From NCBI GenBank assembly GCA_905213265.1, contig CAJMHR010000005.1, positions 1-64,000 of the forward strand: DNA of 64,000 nucleotides, read 5' to 3'. The translations under genes were made by a program, and so were the position numbers. Every line of letters starts with the position of its first letter. Within the stretch, counting starts at the first letter, position 1. Positions 24,007 through 33,559 of this stretch are shown one piece after another. The notes under the pieces were generated by a model that saw only the letters and a program-made list of their open reading frames with translations, ran no database searches and was not told where the DNA came from. The DNA is from an uncultured Collinsella sp. Lineage in GTDB: Bacteria > Actinomycetota > Coriobacteriia > Coriobacteriales > Coriobacteriaceae.

Positions 24007-25161
24007 CTACTCGTGGGTATGGCCTACATAGTCTTCGTCGATCGTGATTTTGGCGACCGACTTGGGATATTCCGATTCGACTCGTTGTGCCAGCGCGTGC
24101 TTGAGCTCATCGGCTCCCATGCCCAAATCCGAGGGTCGCACGCAGTCAAAGATCACATTGGTGTGCGTAGGACCCGGCACACAGCGCAGATCGTGAATTG
24201 TAAGACGGCTATCGATCTGTTGGGCCATGGCGTTAATGCGTAAACGCATGCTCGCCACATTTGAATCGTCGGTCACGATGGGATCGTAATGGAGCGTGAC
24301 GATCATGCCGTCCTCATCCCTAAACGACTGCTCGATGTTATCGAGCGTATCGTGGCTTTCCAGTGGGCTGGCCTCGGCCGCCATCTCGGCGTGCGCACTT
24401 GCAAACTTCCTGCCCGGACCATAATCGTGAACCATAAGGTCGTGAACGCCCAAAACACCGGGGTAGCTCAAGATCTTGTCTCGAATATGCTTGACCAGCT
24501 TAGGATCGGGCGACTGACCCAAAAGCGGGCTCACCGTATCCTGGATGAGTTCAAAACCGCTCCAGCCAATATAGGCGCCAACGGCAAGGCCGACCCATGC
24601 GTCAAGATTGATGTGCGTCACCTGCGAAACAATCGCGCACGCCAGCACGCCGCCCGTGGCTAGGACATCGTTCTTGGAATCCTGCGCGGTCGCATGCAGC
24701 GTCTCGGACTCAATGCGGTCACCGAGCTTTTGGTTGAGGGCCGCCATCCACAGCTTTACGACCATCGAAAGCACTAGAACTGCCACCAGGGCAAGCGAGA
24801 ACTCGACAGGTTCGGGGTGGATGACGCGCTCGACCGAGGACTTCACCAGCTCAACGCCAATCAGCAGCACGAGCGCCGCCACGACCAGACCCGAGAGATA
24901 CTCGTAGCGACCGTGGCCGTAAGGATGCTCGGGGTCGGCCGGCTTGCTCGCCAGCTTAAAGCCCAGCACGCTCACGATGTTCGAGCTGGCATCGGACAGG
25001 TTGTTCATGGCATCCGCCACAATCGAAACCGATCCCGACAGCACGCCAATTACGCCCTTCGCAGCGCATAGTGCCACATTGGCGAGAATACACACCACGC
25101 CCGTCAACGTGCCCACGCGCGCACGGTCGCCCTGCGCACGCTTAACAATCCACTCGACCAT
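24007..25161 (-). CDS. Cation diffusion facilitator (CDF) family metal efflux transporter
   Basis: 384 residues, with about six membrane helices in the first ~210. Metal-site signature SIVADAMNNLSDASSN (D..xD) in helix II and HATAQDSKNDVLATGG (H..xD) in helix V, plus the HPYGHGRYEY loop between helices II and III. The C-terminal cytoplasmic dimer domain is longer than usual (~160 residues) and ends VGHTHE. It probably exports Zn, Mn, Fe or Co. Forms a two-gene unit with the histidine phosphatase. Confidence 0.9.
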   Translation of the reverse strand: MVEWIVKRAQGDRARVGTLTGVVCILANVALCAAKGVIGVLSGSVSIVADAMNNLSDASSNIVSVLGFKLASKPADPEHPYGHGRYEYLSGLVVAALVLLIGVELVKSSVERVIHPEPVEFSLALVAVLVLSMVVKLWMAALNQKLGDRIESETLHATAQDSKNDVLATGGVLACAIVSQVTHINLDAWVGLAVGAYIGWSGFELIQDTVSPLLGQSPDPKLVKHIRDKILSYPGVLGVHDLMVHDYGPGRKFASAHAEMAAEASPLESHDTLDNIEQSFRDEDGMIVTLHYDPIVTDDSNVASMRLRINAMAQQIDSRLTIHDLRCVPGPTHTNVIFDCVRPSDLGMGADELKHALAQRVESEYPKSVAKITIDEDYVGHTHE

Positions 25162-25240
25162 CTACATCCGCCCCCACGGTACTACCTATATATCTATTGC
25201 TCAAACGGATTGTAGTGTAGCCACTTTGTCCCCCAGATAC

Positions 25241-25275
25241 AAAAAAGGCCGCGACCCACACGGGCCACGGCCTTG
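25241..25275 (-). terminator. Terminator after the orphan PTS IIC gene
   Basis: On minus AAGGCCGTGGCC pairs with GGTCGCGGCCTT around GTGTG, followed by TTTTTTGTAT. It would end the long fab/acc-PTS transcript. Confidence 0.9.
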
Positions 25276-25312
25276 GAGCATGGCAAAGGAATCGTCCTTG
25301 TGTCGCACAGGT

Positions 25313-26527
25313 TTACGCGCTTACTTCGGCCACGCTCTTCGAGGTTTCGGGTGAATCGGCTCCGTCCCCCATCGTCTGTCCCTTCGCCGGCACCACGCCA
25401 AAGCAGTAGCTCAGCGCCGCAGACACCGCAAATGCCACACCGCCGGCAGCGCAGCACCACAGCAGGTTCGAGATGCCGCCCGTGGCAAAGCCAATGACCA
25501 TGAGGACATTCGTCATGCCGATGGTATAGGCCGTAACGTGGCCCACGGCCGCAACAAGGCCTCCGACGGCGCCGCCAATGGCCATGCACGTCAGGCACCT
25601 GCCATATTTAAAGCCGCAACCGTACAGCGCCGGCTCGCTTACGCCGCCAAGAACACCCGAGATTGAGTAGCCCAGCATGAGCGCCTTCTCGTCCTTATCC
25701 GCAACGCGGAGCGACGCGCCAAAAGGCATGCCCCAAACGGCGAACGTCGCCATCGTCGCGGCAATCAGGATGCACGAATCCGTTCCCACACTCATAAACT
25801 GCGCGTACGCAAGCGATAGAACGACGTTGCTGACGCCCACTATCTTTAGGAACTCCCAGCCCGCGGCAAGCCCCATGAGCGTGAGCAGCGACACGATGCC
25901 ACCGGAATTGCCAAGCATAAACATAAGCTGGCCCAACAGCATGCCCAGATAGCTGCCCGCCGGTGCCGTAATACACAGCGAAACCGGAACCATGACAAGC
26001 ATGGTCGCAAACGGAACAAACGAAAACGCCACGGCCCTAGGGATAACGCGCTGAAAGAAACACTCCACTCGCCATAGCACAGGCACCGAAAGGAGAACTG
26101 GAATAACAGTCGTCGTGTAATCGTTGACCGGCGCGGGAAGCAGACCATACACGGAAGTCATCGATGCCCCCGTCGTCGATGCGGCATCGACAAGCTTGAG
26201 TAAATCGGGTGCAATCAATACGCCGCCCAGCATCATGCCCAGCTGCTCCGAGCAACCGAGCTGGCGGGCGGCCGCCCAACCAAGATAAATGGGCAAAAAG
26301 TAGTAGCCGGCGTTATAGAGCCAACTGTAGAACAGGCGATAGATATCGGAATCGGCAGACCACAGGCCCAGCATGCCTTCGCCCATAATGACGGCGACGG
26401 TGCGGAACAACGCCGCGCAGACAATAAACGGCAGCGCCGACATCATGCTTTTGGACAGATAGTCCACCACGGCCATGGCGTTTGATGAAACCGACGTTGT
26501 AAACGAGGTGTTAGAAACTTGTGACAT
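25313..26527 (-). CDS. Orphan PTS sugar transporter subunit IIC (glucose/beta-glucoside superfamily)
   Basis: 404 residues, very hydrophobic. Diagnostic EIIC segments: YYFLPIYLGWAAARQLG (~76-91), GMMLGGVLIAP (~97-107), the ViP segment VIPVLLSVPVLWRVE (~141-155), and GVSEPALYG (~295-303), equivalent to the substrate-site GITEPALYG. There is no IIB (phospho-cysteine) or IIA domain and none next to it. A lone glucose-type IIA is encoded at 60941-61504 and could be the partner. Start at 26527 with SD AAAGG. It lies 40 bases after accDA with no terminator between, so it shares that transcript. Sugar unknown. Confidence 0.85.
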   Translation of the reverse strand: MSQVSNTSFTTSVSSNAMAVVDYLSKSMMSALPFIVCAALFRTVAVIMGEGMLGLWSADSDIYRLFYSWLYNAGYYFLPIYLGWAAARQLGCSEQLGMMLGGVLIAPDLLKLVDAASTTGASMTSVYGLLPAPVNDYTTTVIPVLLSVPVLWRVECFFQRVIPRAVAFSFVPFATMLVMVPVSLCITAPAGSYLGMLLGQLMFMLGNSGGIVSLLTLMGLAAGWEFLKIVGVSNVVLSLAYAQFMSVGTDSCILIAATMATFAVWGMPFGASLRVADKDEKALMLGYSISGVLGGVSEPALYGCGFKYGRCLTCMAIGGAVGGLVAAVGHVTAYTIGMTNVLMVIGFATGGISNLLWCCAAGGVAFAVSAALSYCFGVVPAKGQTMGDGADSPETSKSVAEVSA

Positions 26528-26567
26528 GGAACGCCTTTCCCAATGTGACATGCGAGCTTTCCCTTTG

Positions 26568-28292
26568 TCACATCGTGCGGTACTGACCGATTGCGCGGTA
26601 CTTTTCGTAGCGGAGGTTTGTGAGGGTCGCGTCGTCGAGCTGCCCAAGCGTATCGAAGGCATCAAATGCCGAGGACATGACGGCACCGGCGATCTCCTCA
26701 TGCGACAGGCCCCTATCGTCAACAATGCCGTCGATGATGCCGAGCGCCAACAGATCGGGGGCCGTGAGCTTAAGCGCCTCGGCGGCCTCATTCGCGCGCT
26801 CGGTATCCTTCCACAGGATCGACGCACAGGCCTCGGGGCTCACGACCGAATAGGCCGAGCTCGAGAGCATCAGGATGCGGTCGGCCACGGACAGCGCCAG
26901 CGCGCCACCAGAGCCGCCCTCGCCTGTCACCACCGAGACAATCGGCGTCTTAAGGCCGCTCATCTCCATGAGGTTCTGGGCAATCGCCTCACCCTGGCCG
27001 CGTTCCTCGGCACCGATGCCGCAAAACGCGCCCGAAGTATCGACCAGGCACAGAACCGGTCGACCAAACTTTTCGGCCTGGCGCATCAGGCGACGCGCTT
27101 TGCGGTAGCCCTCGGGATGTGCCATACCAAAGTTGCGACGCATGCGCTCTTTGGTCGTAGTGCCGCGCTCGATGGCGATGACCGTTACGGGGCGTCCATC
27201 TTTCCAGCCAATGCCAGCCACCACAGCGGCGTCGTCGCCAAAGTAGCGGTCGCCGTGCAGCTCCACAAATCCATCCAGGCCCAGCGAGATCATCTCGCCT
27301 GCCGTGGCGCGATCTGCCGAGCGGGTCTGCTTGACAATCTCGAGCGCGGTTTTTGGTGCGGCCGAGCGCTTGAACAAGTGTCCCAGCTTTTTGCCGCGGC
27401 GACCCGTATGCACGATCTCATGCGGTGCCCCCAGGCCGGGCGCGTGCCCTTCGTGCAGCGCCAGCAGCTCGCCTACCGTGAGCGCAATCTCGCCACGCGG
27501 AACAACGGCATCGCAAAAGCCGTGCTCCAGCAAAAACTCGGAGCGCTGGAATCCCTTGGGCAGGCGCTTGTGCATGTTCTGCTCGATCACGCGCGGGCCG
27601 GCAAATGCCGTCAGGGCATCGGGCTCGGCCAGGATAATATCGCCCTCCATTGCAAAGCTCGCGGTTACGCCTCCGGTCGTGGGGTCAGTGAGCACCGTGA
27701 TATACAGGCCGCCCGCCTCGCTATGGCGCCTAACCGCCGCAGAGATTTTGGCCATCTGCATGAGCGAGGTCACGCCCTCCTGCATGCGGGCGCCACCCGA
27801 TACGGTAAAGCCAACGACCGGCAGTCCCAGCTCGGTCGCACGCTCAAATGTGCGGCAGATCTTCTCGCCCACCACGGAACCCATCGAGCCCATCATAAAG
27901 TTGGCGTCCATAAAGAAGAGCGCCGTATCGCAACCGCAGATTTTGCCCTTGCCGCACACAACGGCATCGCGCTCGCCCGAACGTTCGCTCACGCTCTTGA
28001 GCTTGTCGGCATAGCCGGGAAACGAAAGGAAGTCCTCCGGCGCCAGACTGGCATCCCATTCCTCAAACGTGCCCTCGTCAATCGTCATGCGCATGCGGTC
28101 GCGCCCGCTCACGCGAAAGTGTTTGCCGCAACGAGGGCAGACCTCGAGGTTGTCGTGCAGGCGCGCCTCATCGATCACGCGGCGGCACTCCGGGCACTTG
28201 ATAAACACGTGGCGCGCGGGAAACTCGGCGCACGACTCGGTCATCGGTCCCTCGAGAACGTTGACCGTCTTCGCTTTTCTATTCATCAGCAT
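26568..28292 (-). CDS. accDA: Fused acetyl-CoA carboxylase carboxyltransferase beta-alpha (AccD-AccA)
   Basis: 574 residues. The N-terminal half (~1-290) is AccD: zinc ribbon CPEC...CPRC at ~33-55, then GDRDAVV-like and GGARMQEGV acyl-CoA-binding motifs. The C-terminal half (~300-574) is AccA: HLFKRSAAPKTALEIVKQTR, GDRYFGDDAAVVAGIG, VDTSGAF and GEGGSGGALA. The subunits are separate in E. coli. It transfers CO2 from carboxybiotin on AccB to acetyl-CoA to make malonyl-CoA. Its start overlaps the accC stop by 14 bases; an ATG two codons in (28286) is possible. Confidence 0.95.
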   Translation of the reverse strand: MLMNRKAKTVNVLEGPMTESCAEFPARHVFIKCPECRRVIDEARLHDNLEVCPRCGKHFRVSGRDRMRMTIDEGTFEEWDASLAPEDFLSFPGYADKLKSVSERSGERDAVVCGKGKICGCDTALFFMDANFMMGSMGSVVGEKICRTFERATELGLPVVGFTVSGGARMQEGVTSLMQMAKISAAVRRHSEAGGLYITVLTDPTTGGVTASFAMEGDIILAEPDALTAFAGPRVIEQNMHKRLPKGFQRSEFLLEHGFCDAVVPRGEIALTVGELLALHEGHAPGLGAPHEIVHTGRRGKKLGHLFKRSAAPKTALEIVKQTRSADRATAGEMISLGLDGFVELHGDRYFGDDAAVVAGIGWKDGRPVTVIAIERGTTTKERMRRNFGMAHPEGYRKARRLMRQAEKFGRPVLCLVDTSGAFCGIGAEERGQGEAIAQNLMEMSGLKTPIVSVVTGEGGSGGALALSVADRILMLSSSAYSVVSPEACASILWKDTERANEAAEALKLTAPDLLALGIIDGIVDDRGLSHEEIAGAVMSSAFDAFDTLGQLDDATLTNLRYEKYRAIGQYRTM

Positions 28293-29622
28293 AGAGATGC
28301 CCCATCAGATCGGTGTGATACATGCCCGACAAGAACTCGTCGTTTGCCAGCACGTCGAGCTGAAGCTCGCTGTTTTCGCTCACGCCCTCAATCACGAGCT
28401 CGCCCAAGGCCGAGCGCATCTTGCGAATGGCACCGTCACGCGTGGGCGCACACACGATGAGCTTGCCGAGCATGGAGTCGTAGTACGGCGGAACTCTCGC
28501 ACCGGTAAACATGGCGGAATCCCAGCGCACGCGCGGACCGCCCGGCACACGCAACGCGGTGACCGTTCCGCATGACGGCAGAAAGTCTGGCGTTTCGGCA
28601 TTGATGCGGCACTCCATGGCGTGGTTGTGGACCGGCATGTCCTCTTGCTCAAAGGGCAGAGGCTGGCCGGCTGCCACGCGCAGCTGCCACTTGACCAGGT
28701 CGGTATCGGTCACAAACTCCGTAACCGGATGCTCCACCTGCAAGCGCGTGTTCATTTCCATAAAGTAGAAATTGCCGTCGTCCGAATACAGGAACTCAAT
28801 GGTACCGGCGCCCTCATAGCCAACGGCACGAGCCAGGTCGCGCGCGGCCTTGTGCATGCGCGCGCGAATATCATCGCGTCCGTCGAGGCACGGCGCGGGG
28901 CTCTCCTCGATCAGCTTTTGGTTGCGACGCTGCACCGAGCACTCGCGCTCGCCGAGCGAAAACACATGGCCCTGCTTATCGGCCATAATCTGTACCTCAA
29001 CGTGATGCGCCGGCGCGACGAACTTCTCCATGTAGCACTCGCCGTCGCCAAAAACGGCCTCGCCCTCGGCGCGTGCTTCAATAAAGGCCTTTGCCGCATC
29101 TTCCACGCGCTCGACCTTACGAATACCGCGACCGCCGCCGCCCGCACGCGCCTTAATAAGCACGGGGCAGCCAATGCGCTCAGCCTCGGCCGTTGCCTCC
29201 TCGGGACTTTTGAGCAAATCGCAGCCCGGCACGATGGGCACGCCCGCCGCGGCAGCCGTTCGACGTGCGGCGTCCTTGTCGCCCATGCTGTCGATCACCT
29301 TGGCCGAAGGACCAACAAACGCCAGGCCATACTTGTCGCAGTCGCGCACGAAGCTCGCCTTCTCGGAGAAAAAGCCATAGCCGGGATGAATTGCCTTAGC
29401 TCCCGACTTTACGGCACAGGTGAGCACAGCATCGTCGTTGAGGTAGCTCTCGGCAAGACGCGGACCGCCGATGCAATACGCCTCGTCGGCAAGCTGCACG
29501 TGCAGCGCGTCCGCATCGGCCGTGGAATAAACGGCGACGGTCTTGATGCCCATATCGCGGCACGCGCGGATAACACGGACCGCGACTTCGCCGCGGTTGG
29601 CGATGAGCACTTTGTCGAACAT
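28279..29622 (-). CDS. accC: Acetyl-CoA carboxylase, biotin carboxylase subunit
   Basis: 447 residues, standard length from 29622 (MFDKVLIANRGEVAVRVIRA) with SD AAGGAAGG. ATP-grasp features: RAGGGGRGIRKV glycine-rich loop, EFVAPAHHVEVQI-like segment, EMNTRLQVEHPVTE catalytic region. Carboxylates biotin on AccB using ATP and bicarbonate. It lies between fabZ and accDA. Confidence 0.97.
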   Translation of the reverse strand: MFDKVLIANRGEVAVRVIRACRDMGIKTVAVYSTADADALHVQLADEAYCIGGPRLAESYLNDDAVLTCAVKSGAKAIHPGYGFFSEKASFVRDCDKYGLAFVGPSAKVIDSMGDKDAARRTAAAAGVPIVPGCDLLKSPEEATAEAERIGCPVLIKARAGGGGRGIRKVERVEDAAKAFIEARAEGEAVFGDGECYMEKFVAPAHHVEVQIMADKQGHVFSLGERECSVQRRNQKLIEESPAPCLDGRDDIRARMHKAARDLARAVGYEGAGTIEFLYSDDGNFYFMEMNTRLQVEHPVTEFVTDTDLVKWQLRVAAGQPLPFEQEDMPVHNHAMECRINAETPDFLPSCGTVTALRVPGGPRVRWDSAMFTGARVPPYYDSMLGKLIVCAPTRDGAIRKMRSALGELVIEGVSENSELQLDVLANDEFLSGMYHTDLMGHLYADE

Positions 29623-29632
29623 GAAGCCTTCC

Positions 29633-30055
29633 TTAACTTTCGTGCATGAGTGCAAAAGACATATCGGCGCGGCAGCAAACCTCACCGTTGACGCTCGCAG
29701 TACCCGTCGCAAAGCGGAACGGCCCGCGCGCACGCGTGATGGTGCACACCAGATCAACCGTGTCGCCCGGGCGCACCGGACGCTTAAAGCGCACCTTGTC
29801 CAGACTCGTGTAGAACGGCGTCGCGCCGCGCGCCTCCTCATCGCCCATCAGCAGCACGCAACAGTTTTGGGCGAGCATCTCGCACTGAATCACGCCGGGG
29901 ACCACCGGGTTTCCCGGAAAATGCCCCTGCAAAAAGTACTCGTCGCCCGTGATCGTGATCTTGCCGTGGGCCTCGTCGCCCACCAGCTCGGCCTCGTCGA
30001 GCAAAAGCATCGGTTCGCGATGCGGCAACAGTTCCTTAAGCTCTTCTTTGTTCAT
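29633..30055 (-). CDS. fabZ: 3-hydroxyacyl-ACP dehydratase FabZ
   Basis: 140 residues with LPHREPMLLLDE and the hot-dog catalytic motif GHFPGNPVVPGVIQCEMLAQ (His and Glu catalytic pair). Start at 30055 chosen because AGGTG lies 6 bases before it; a GTG three codons upstream overlaps that SD. Dehydrates 3-hydroxyacyl-ACP in the elongation cycle. Between accB (9-base gap) and accC. Confidence 0.96.
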   Translation of the reverse strand: MNKEELKELLPHREPMLLLDEAELVGDEAHGKITITGDEYFLQGHFPGNPVVPGVIQCEMLAQNCCVLLMGDEEARGATPFYTSLDKVRFKRPVRPGDTVDLVCTITRARGPFRFATGTASVNGEVCCRADMSFALMHES

Positions 30056-30064
30056 GGATATCAC

Positions 30065-30538
30065 CTATCCGATCCTCATGAGGCAGCTGCCAAACTCCAC
30101 GAGGTCGCCGTCGGCCACGCAGATCTCGAGCACCTCGCCGTCTGCCTCTGCCGTTACCTCGTTGAGAACCTTCATGGCCTCGATGATGCAGAGCGTCTCG
30201 CCGGCCTTGACCTTGGAGCCCACGTGCACAAACGGCTCGTCGCCCGGCGCCGGGGCAGCATAGAAAACGCCGACCATGGGAGCGGTCACCTCGGTGCCCT
30301 TGGGCTCCGGTGCGGCGGCAGGTGTCTGCGCGGCGGGCTCCGGTGCGGCAGGCGCGACTGTGGGAGCTGCAACTGGAGCGGCCATAGCGCTCGGCATGGG
30401 CATGGGCACGGCAACCGGCTGTGCGGCGCTCGCGCGCTCGAGTTCGACCGCGGTGCCATCGGGCTCCTCAACGCGTACGCGCGTGAGGCCGCGGTCCTCC
30501 ATAACATCGGCTATCTCGGCAAGTCTTTTGGAATCCAT
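30065..30538 (-). CDS. accB: Biotin carboxyl carrier protein of acetyl-CoA carboxylase
   Basis: 157 residues: an N-terminal ~35-residue domain, an Ala/Pro-rich flexible linker (~40-80), and a biotinyl domain with the thumb and the modified lysine in IIEAMKVLNEV (EAMKV, about residue 122). It carries biotin between AccC and AccDA. BirA, encoded divergently at the head of this operon, should modify it. Confidence 0.96.
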   Translation of the reverse strand: MDSKRLAEIADVMEDRGLTRVRVEEPDGTAVELERASAAQPVAVPMPMPSAMAAPVAAPTVAPAAPEPAAQTPAAAPEPKGTEVTAPMVGVFYAAPAPGDEPFVHVGSKVKAGETLCIIEAMKVLNEVTAEADGEVLEICVADGDLVEFGSCLMRIG

Positions 30539-30541
30539 GCT

Positions 30542-31789
30542 CTAGCTCCTCGTATATCTACGCAGCGCGATGGCGGCGTTGTGTCCGCCAAAGCCCAGGT
30601 TGGTCGAAAGCGCCCAGGTAAGGTCGGCGCGAACCGCGCGATTGGGCGTGTAGTCAAGATCGCAGGCGGGATCGGGCGTGTGGTAGTTAATGGTCGGCGG
30701 CACCACGCCCTGCTCGAGCGCCATGGCGCAGGCCATGACCTCGATGGCACCCGTGGCACCGATCATGTGGCCGGTCATCGACTTAGTCGACGAGACGTGC
30801 GCGGCGCGCGCCGCGTCCTCGCCGAGCGCACGCTTAATGCCCGCCGTCTCGGACGAATCGTTGAGCTTGGTCGATGTGCCGTGGGCATTGATGTAGAGGC
30901 CTTCGGACGGTTTGACGCCGCCCTCGGCCACGGCCTGCGAAATCGCGCGGGCAATGCCGGTCGCCTCGGGATCAGGGCTCGTGATGTGATAGGCATCATC
31001 GGTGTTGCCGTAGCCCACGACCTCGGCATAAATGTGCGCACCGCGCGCCTGCGCATGTTCCATGCTCTCGAGCACGAGCACGCAGGCGCCCTCGCCCATC
31101 ACAAAGCCGTCGCGGTCTGCATCGAACGGACGGCAGGCCGTCGCGGGATCGGGGTTGGTGGTCAATGCGCGGCAGGACGTAAAGCCCGCAACGGCATCGG
31201 GGATAATTGCAGCCTCGGCGCCGCCCGCGAGGATCGCGTCGGCATAGCCATGCTTGATGGCGCGGAACGCCTCGCCCACCGCATGGGCCGAGGTGGCGCA
31301 CGCGGTCACCACGGGCAGGGTCGGGCCCTTTGCCTTGTGGCGGATTGCGATATTGCCCGATGCCATGTTGGGGATCATCATCGCGATCATATAGGGCGAT
31401 GCGCGGCGGGGCCCACGGTCGGCAATCGTATGGACGTTGTCGACGAGTGTCTGCATGCCGCCCACACCCGAGCCCACGTAGACGCCCAGGCGCTCGCGAT
31501 CGACGGCGCCTTCGACATCAAAGCCTGCATCGTGCATGGCCTCGTCCGAAGCCGCCAGTGCAAACTGAACGCAGGGGTCCAGGTGCTTGGCGTCACGCTT
31601 GCCAAAGTACTCGTTGCCGTCAAAGCCCTTGACCTCGGCCGCCACCTTGACGGCAAATGCATCGGTATCGAAGTGCGTAATCGGGCCGATGCCGCACGTG
31701 CCAGCGCACATTGCCGCCCAGGTGGCAAGCGCGGTGTTGCCGAGCGGCGATACGGCACCTATGCCGGTGATTGCAACTCTCTGTTCCAT
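30542..31789 (-). CDS. fabF: 3-oxoacyl-ACP synthase II (FabF)
   Basis: 415 residues with VAITGIGAVSPLG, the nucleophile cysteine in VTACATSAHAVGEAF (~165) and the two histidines in NAHGTSTKLND and STKSMTGHMIGATG. Condenses malonyl-ACP with acyl-ACP. SD AGGAG serves ATG at 31789 or the adjacent ATG at 31792. Sits between fabG and accB. Confidence 0.96.
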   Translation of the reverse strand: MEQRVAITGIGAVSPLGNTALATWAAMCAGTCGIGPITHFDTDAFAVKVAAEVKGFDGNEYFGKRDAKHLDPCVQFALAASDEAMHDAGFDVEGAVDRERLGVYVGSGVGGMQTLVDNVHTIADRGPRRASPYMIAMMIPNMASGNIAIRHKAKGPTLPVVTACATSAHAVGEAFRAIKHGYADAILAGGAEAAIIPDAVAGFTSCRALTTNPDPATACRPFDADRDGFVMGEGACVLVLESMEHAQARGAHIYAEVVGYGNTDDAYHITSPDPEATGIARAISQAVAEGGVKPSEGLYINAHGTSTKLNDSSETAGIKRALGEDAARAAHVSSTKSMTGHMIGATGAIEVMACAMALEQGVVPPTINYHTPDPACDLDYTPNRAVRADLTWALSTNLGFGGHNAAIALRRYTRS

Positions 31790-31828
31790 CATGGTCTCCT
31801 CATCCAAGCCGTTCTTCGGCCCTGATTT

Positions 31829-32602
31829 CTACATCGCCATTCCGCCGTCAACGCGTACAACCTCGCCCGTAATGTAGGAAGCCGCATCGCTCGCCAAAAA
31901 GCGCACCACGCCGGCCACCTCTTCGGGCTGCGCCATACGCTTAAGGGGAATCTGCTCCTCGGTTACCGTACGCACCTTCTCCGAGAGCTTTGCCGTCATA
32001 TCTGTCTCGACAAACCCGGGGGCGACCGCGTTCACTCGTACACCGCGGGGCGCAAGCTCGCGCGCCACCGCCTTGGTCAGGCCGATCACGCCCGCCTTGG
32101 AGGCAGCGTAGTTGGCCTGCCCGGCATTGCCCATCAGGCCCACAACCGAGCTCATGTTGACAACGCAGCCGCCGCGCTGGCGCATAAAGGTCTTGGTGAG
32201 CGCGCGCGTCGTATTGAACGTTCCTTTAAGGTTGACATCGAGCACGCGATCGAAGGCGTCATCGCCCATGCGCATGAGCAGGCCATCGCGGGTGATGCCA
32301 GCGTTGTTGACGAGCGCCCAAATGGAGCCAAAGTCGTTGAGGACCGCTTCCACGCACGCGTTGACGGCAGCGGGGTCGGCCACGTCACATTGATATGAGC
32401 GCGCCGTGGCGCCAGCCGCCGCGCAGGCGTCGCACGTCTCGCGCGCCGCATCGACGCTGCCGGCATAGACGACGGCGATATCGTAGCCATCCTCCGCCAG
32501 ACCGATAGCGCAGGCGCGGCCGATACCCCGCGAGCCGCCCGTGACCAGTGCCACGCGACGTGAGTCGTTGCGCTCGAGCGCGCCGTTGTTCAAGTTGCCC
32601 AT
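31829..32602 (-). CDS. fabG: 3-oxoacyl-ACP reductase FabG
   Basis: 257 residues, short-chain dehydrogenase: TGGSRGIGRA cofactor motif (~21-30), NNAGITRDGLLMRM, catalytic Ser in MSSVVG and YAASK (Tyr/Lys), and the C-terminal GEVVRVDGGMAM typical of FabG. Reduces 3-oxoacyl-ACP with NADPH. It has a ~15-residue N-terminal leader ahead of the Rossmann fold. Confidence 0.96.
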   Translation of the reverse strand: MGNLNNGALERNDSRRVALVTGGSRGIGRACAIGLAEDGYDIAVVYAGSVDAARETCDACAAAGATARSYQCDVADPAAVNACVEAVLNDFGSIWALVNNAGITRDGLLMRMGDDAFDRVLDVNLKGTFNTTRALTKTFMRQRGGCVVNMSSVVGLMGNAGQANYAASKAGVIGLTKAVARELAPRGVRVNAVAPGFVETDMTAKLSEKVRTVTEEQIPLKRMAQPEEVAGVVRFLASDAASYITGEVVRVDGGMAM

Positions 32603-32632
32603 GTCATTCCTTTCGGGTTACAGCCCTGTGGA

Positions 32633-33559
32633 CTATGCGAGCTCGTCGGCAATAGCTGCGACCTGCTCGGCCGTCTCGCACGAATACACACGAACGTCGC
32701 TCAACGTACGCTTGACCAGGCCGGACAGCGTTTTGCCGGGGCCGACCTCGATAAATGTGTCGATGCCTTGATCCTGCAAAGCATGCAGCGTATCGACCCA
32801 GCGCACGGCATGGCTCACCTGGTTGGCCAAGACATCCGATGCCGCTCGCGGGTCCGCCGGATAGGGCGCCGCCGTCATGTTTGCCAAAACAGGAATGAGC
32901 AACGGGGACGGCGCGTGACCGGCCTCAATATATGCGGCAAGGCCACAGGTCGCCTCGGCCATATAGGGGCTATGAAATGCACCCGACACCGCGACCTTCA
33001 TGGCGCGGCCGCCAGCCTCTTTTACTAGGACGTCGAGGGTCTGCAGCGCATCGGGCGCTCCGGCCACAACCGTCTGCTGGGGACTGTTGTAGTTGACCGG
33101 CCAGCAGTCCTCGCCGGCCTGCGCAGCCAGGTTCTCGACTTGCGCAGCATCAAGTTTGATGACGGCGCGCATGCCGCCGGGGTGACGCTCGGCCGCCGTG
33201 GCCATCAATGCCGCGCGCTCACACACGAGCTCAAAACCCGCTCGCGTATCGAATGCCCCCGCAAAGGTGAGTGCAGCGACCTCGCCCAGCGAGAATCCCG
33301 CACAGGCGGCAGGCACCACGCCGCGCTCGCGCAGGGCGACGGCGACAGCCAAGTCGTGCACGAACACGCAAGGCTGCGTGTTCTCGGTCTGCGAGAGCTC
33401 CTCCTTGGAGGCGCTCCGGCACTGCTCACTGGTCCCCGGGCGCACCTCATCGGCAATGGCGAACACCTCGGCGGCCACCGGCGATGTCTCGATCAAGTCG
33501 ACGCCCATCGCGGGGTGCTGGGCACCCTGGCCGGCAAACAAAAACGCTACGCCACCCAT
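32633..33559 (-). CDS. fabD: Malonyl-CoA:ACP transacylase FabD
   Basis: 308 residues with FLFAGQGAQHPAMG, the nucleophile elbow GFSLGE (~95; GHSLGE in E. coli) and SGAFHSPYM carrying the catalytic histidine, then GPGKTLSGLVKR. Loads malonyl onto ACP. Start at 33559 (SD AAGGG 9 bases away); GTG at 33565 is an alternative. Its 5' end overlaps the fabK 3' end by 13 bases. Confidence 0.94.
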   Translation of the reverse strand: MGGVAFLFAGQGAQHPAMGVDLIETSPVAAEVFAIADEVRPGTSEQCRSASKEELSQTENTQPCVFVHDLAVAVALRERGVVPAACAGFSLGEVAALTFAGAFDTRAGFELVCERAALMATAAERHPGGMRAVIKLDAAQVENLAAQAGEDCWPVNYNSPQQTVVAGAPDALQTLDVLVKEAGGRAMKVAVSGAFHSPYMAEATCGLAAYIEAGHAPSPLLIPVLANMTAAPYPADPRAASDVLANQVSHAVRWVDTLHALQDQGIDTFIEVGPGKTLSGLVKRTLSDVRVYSCETAEQVAAIADELA

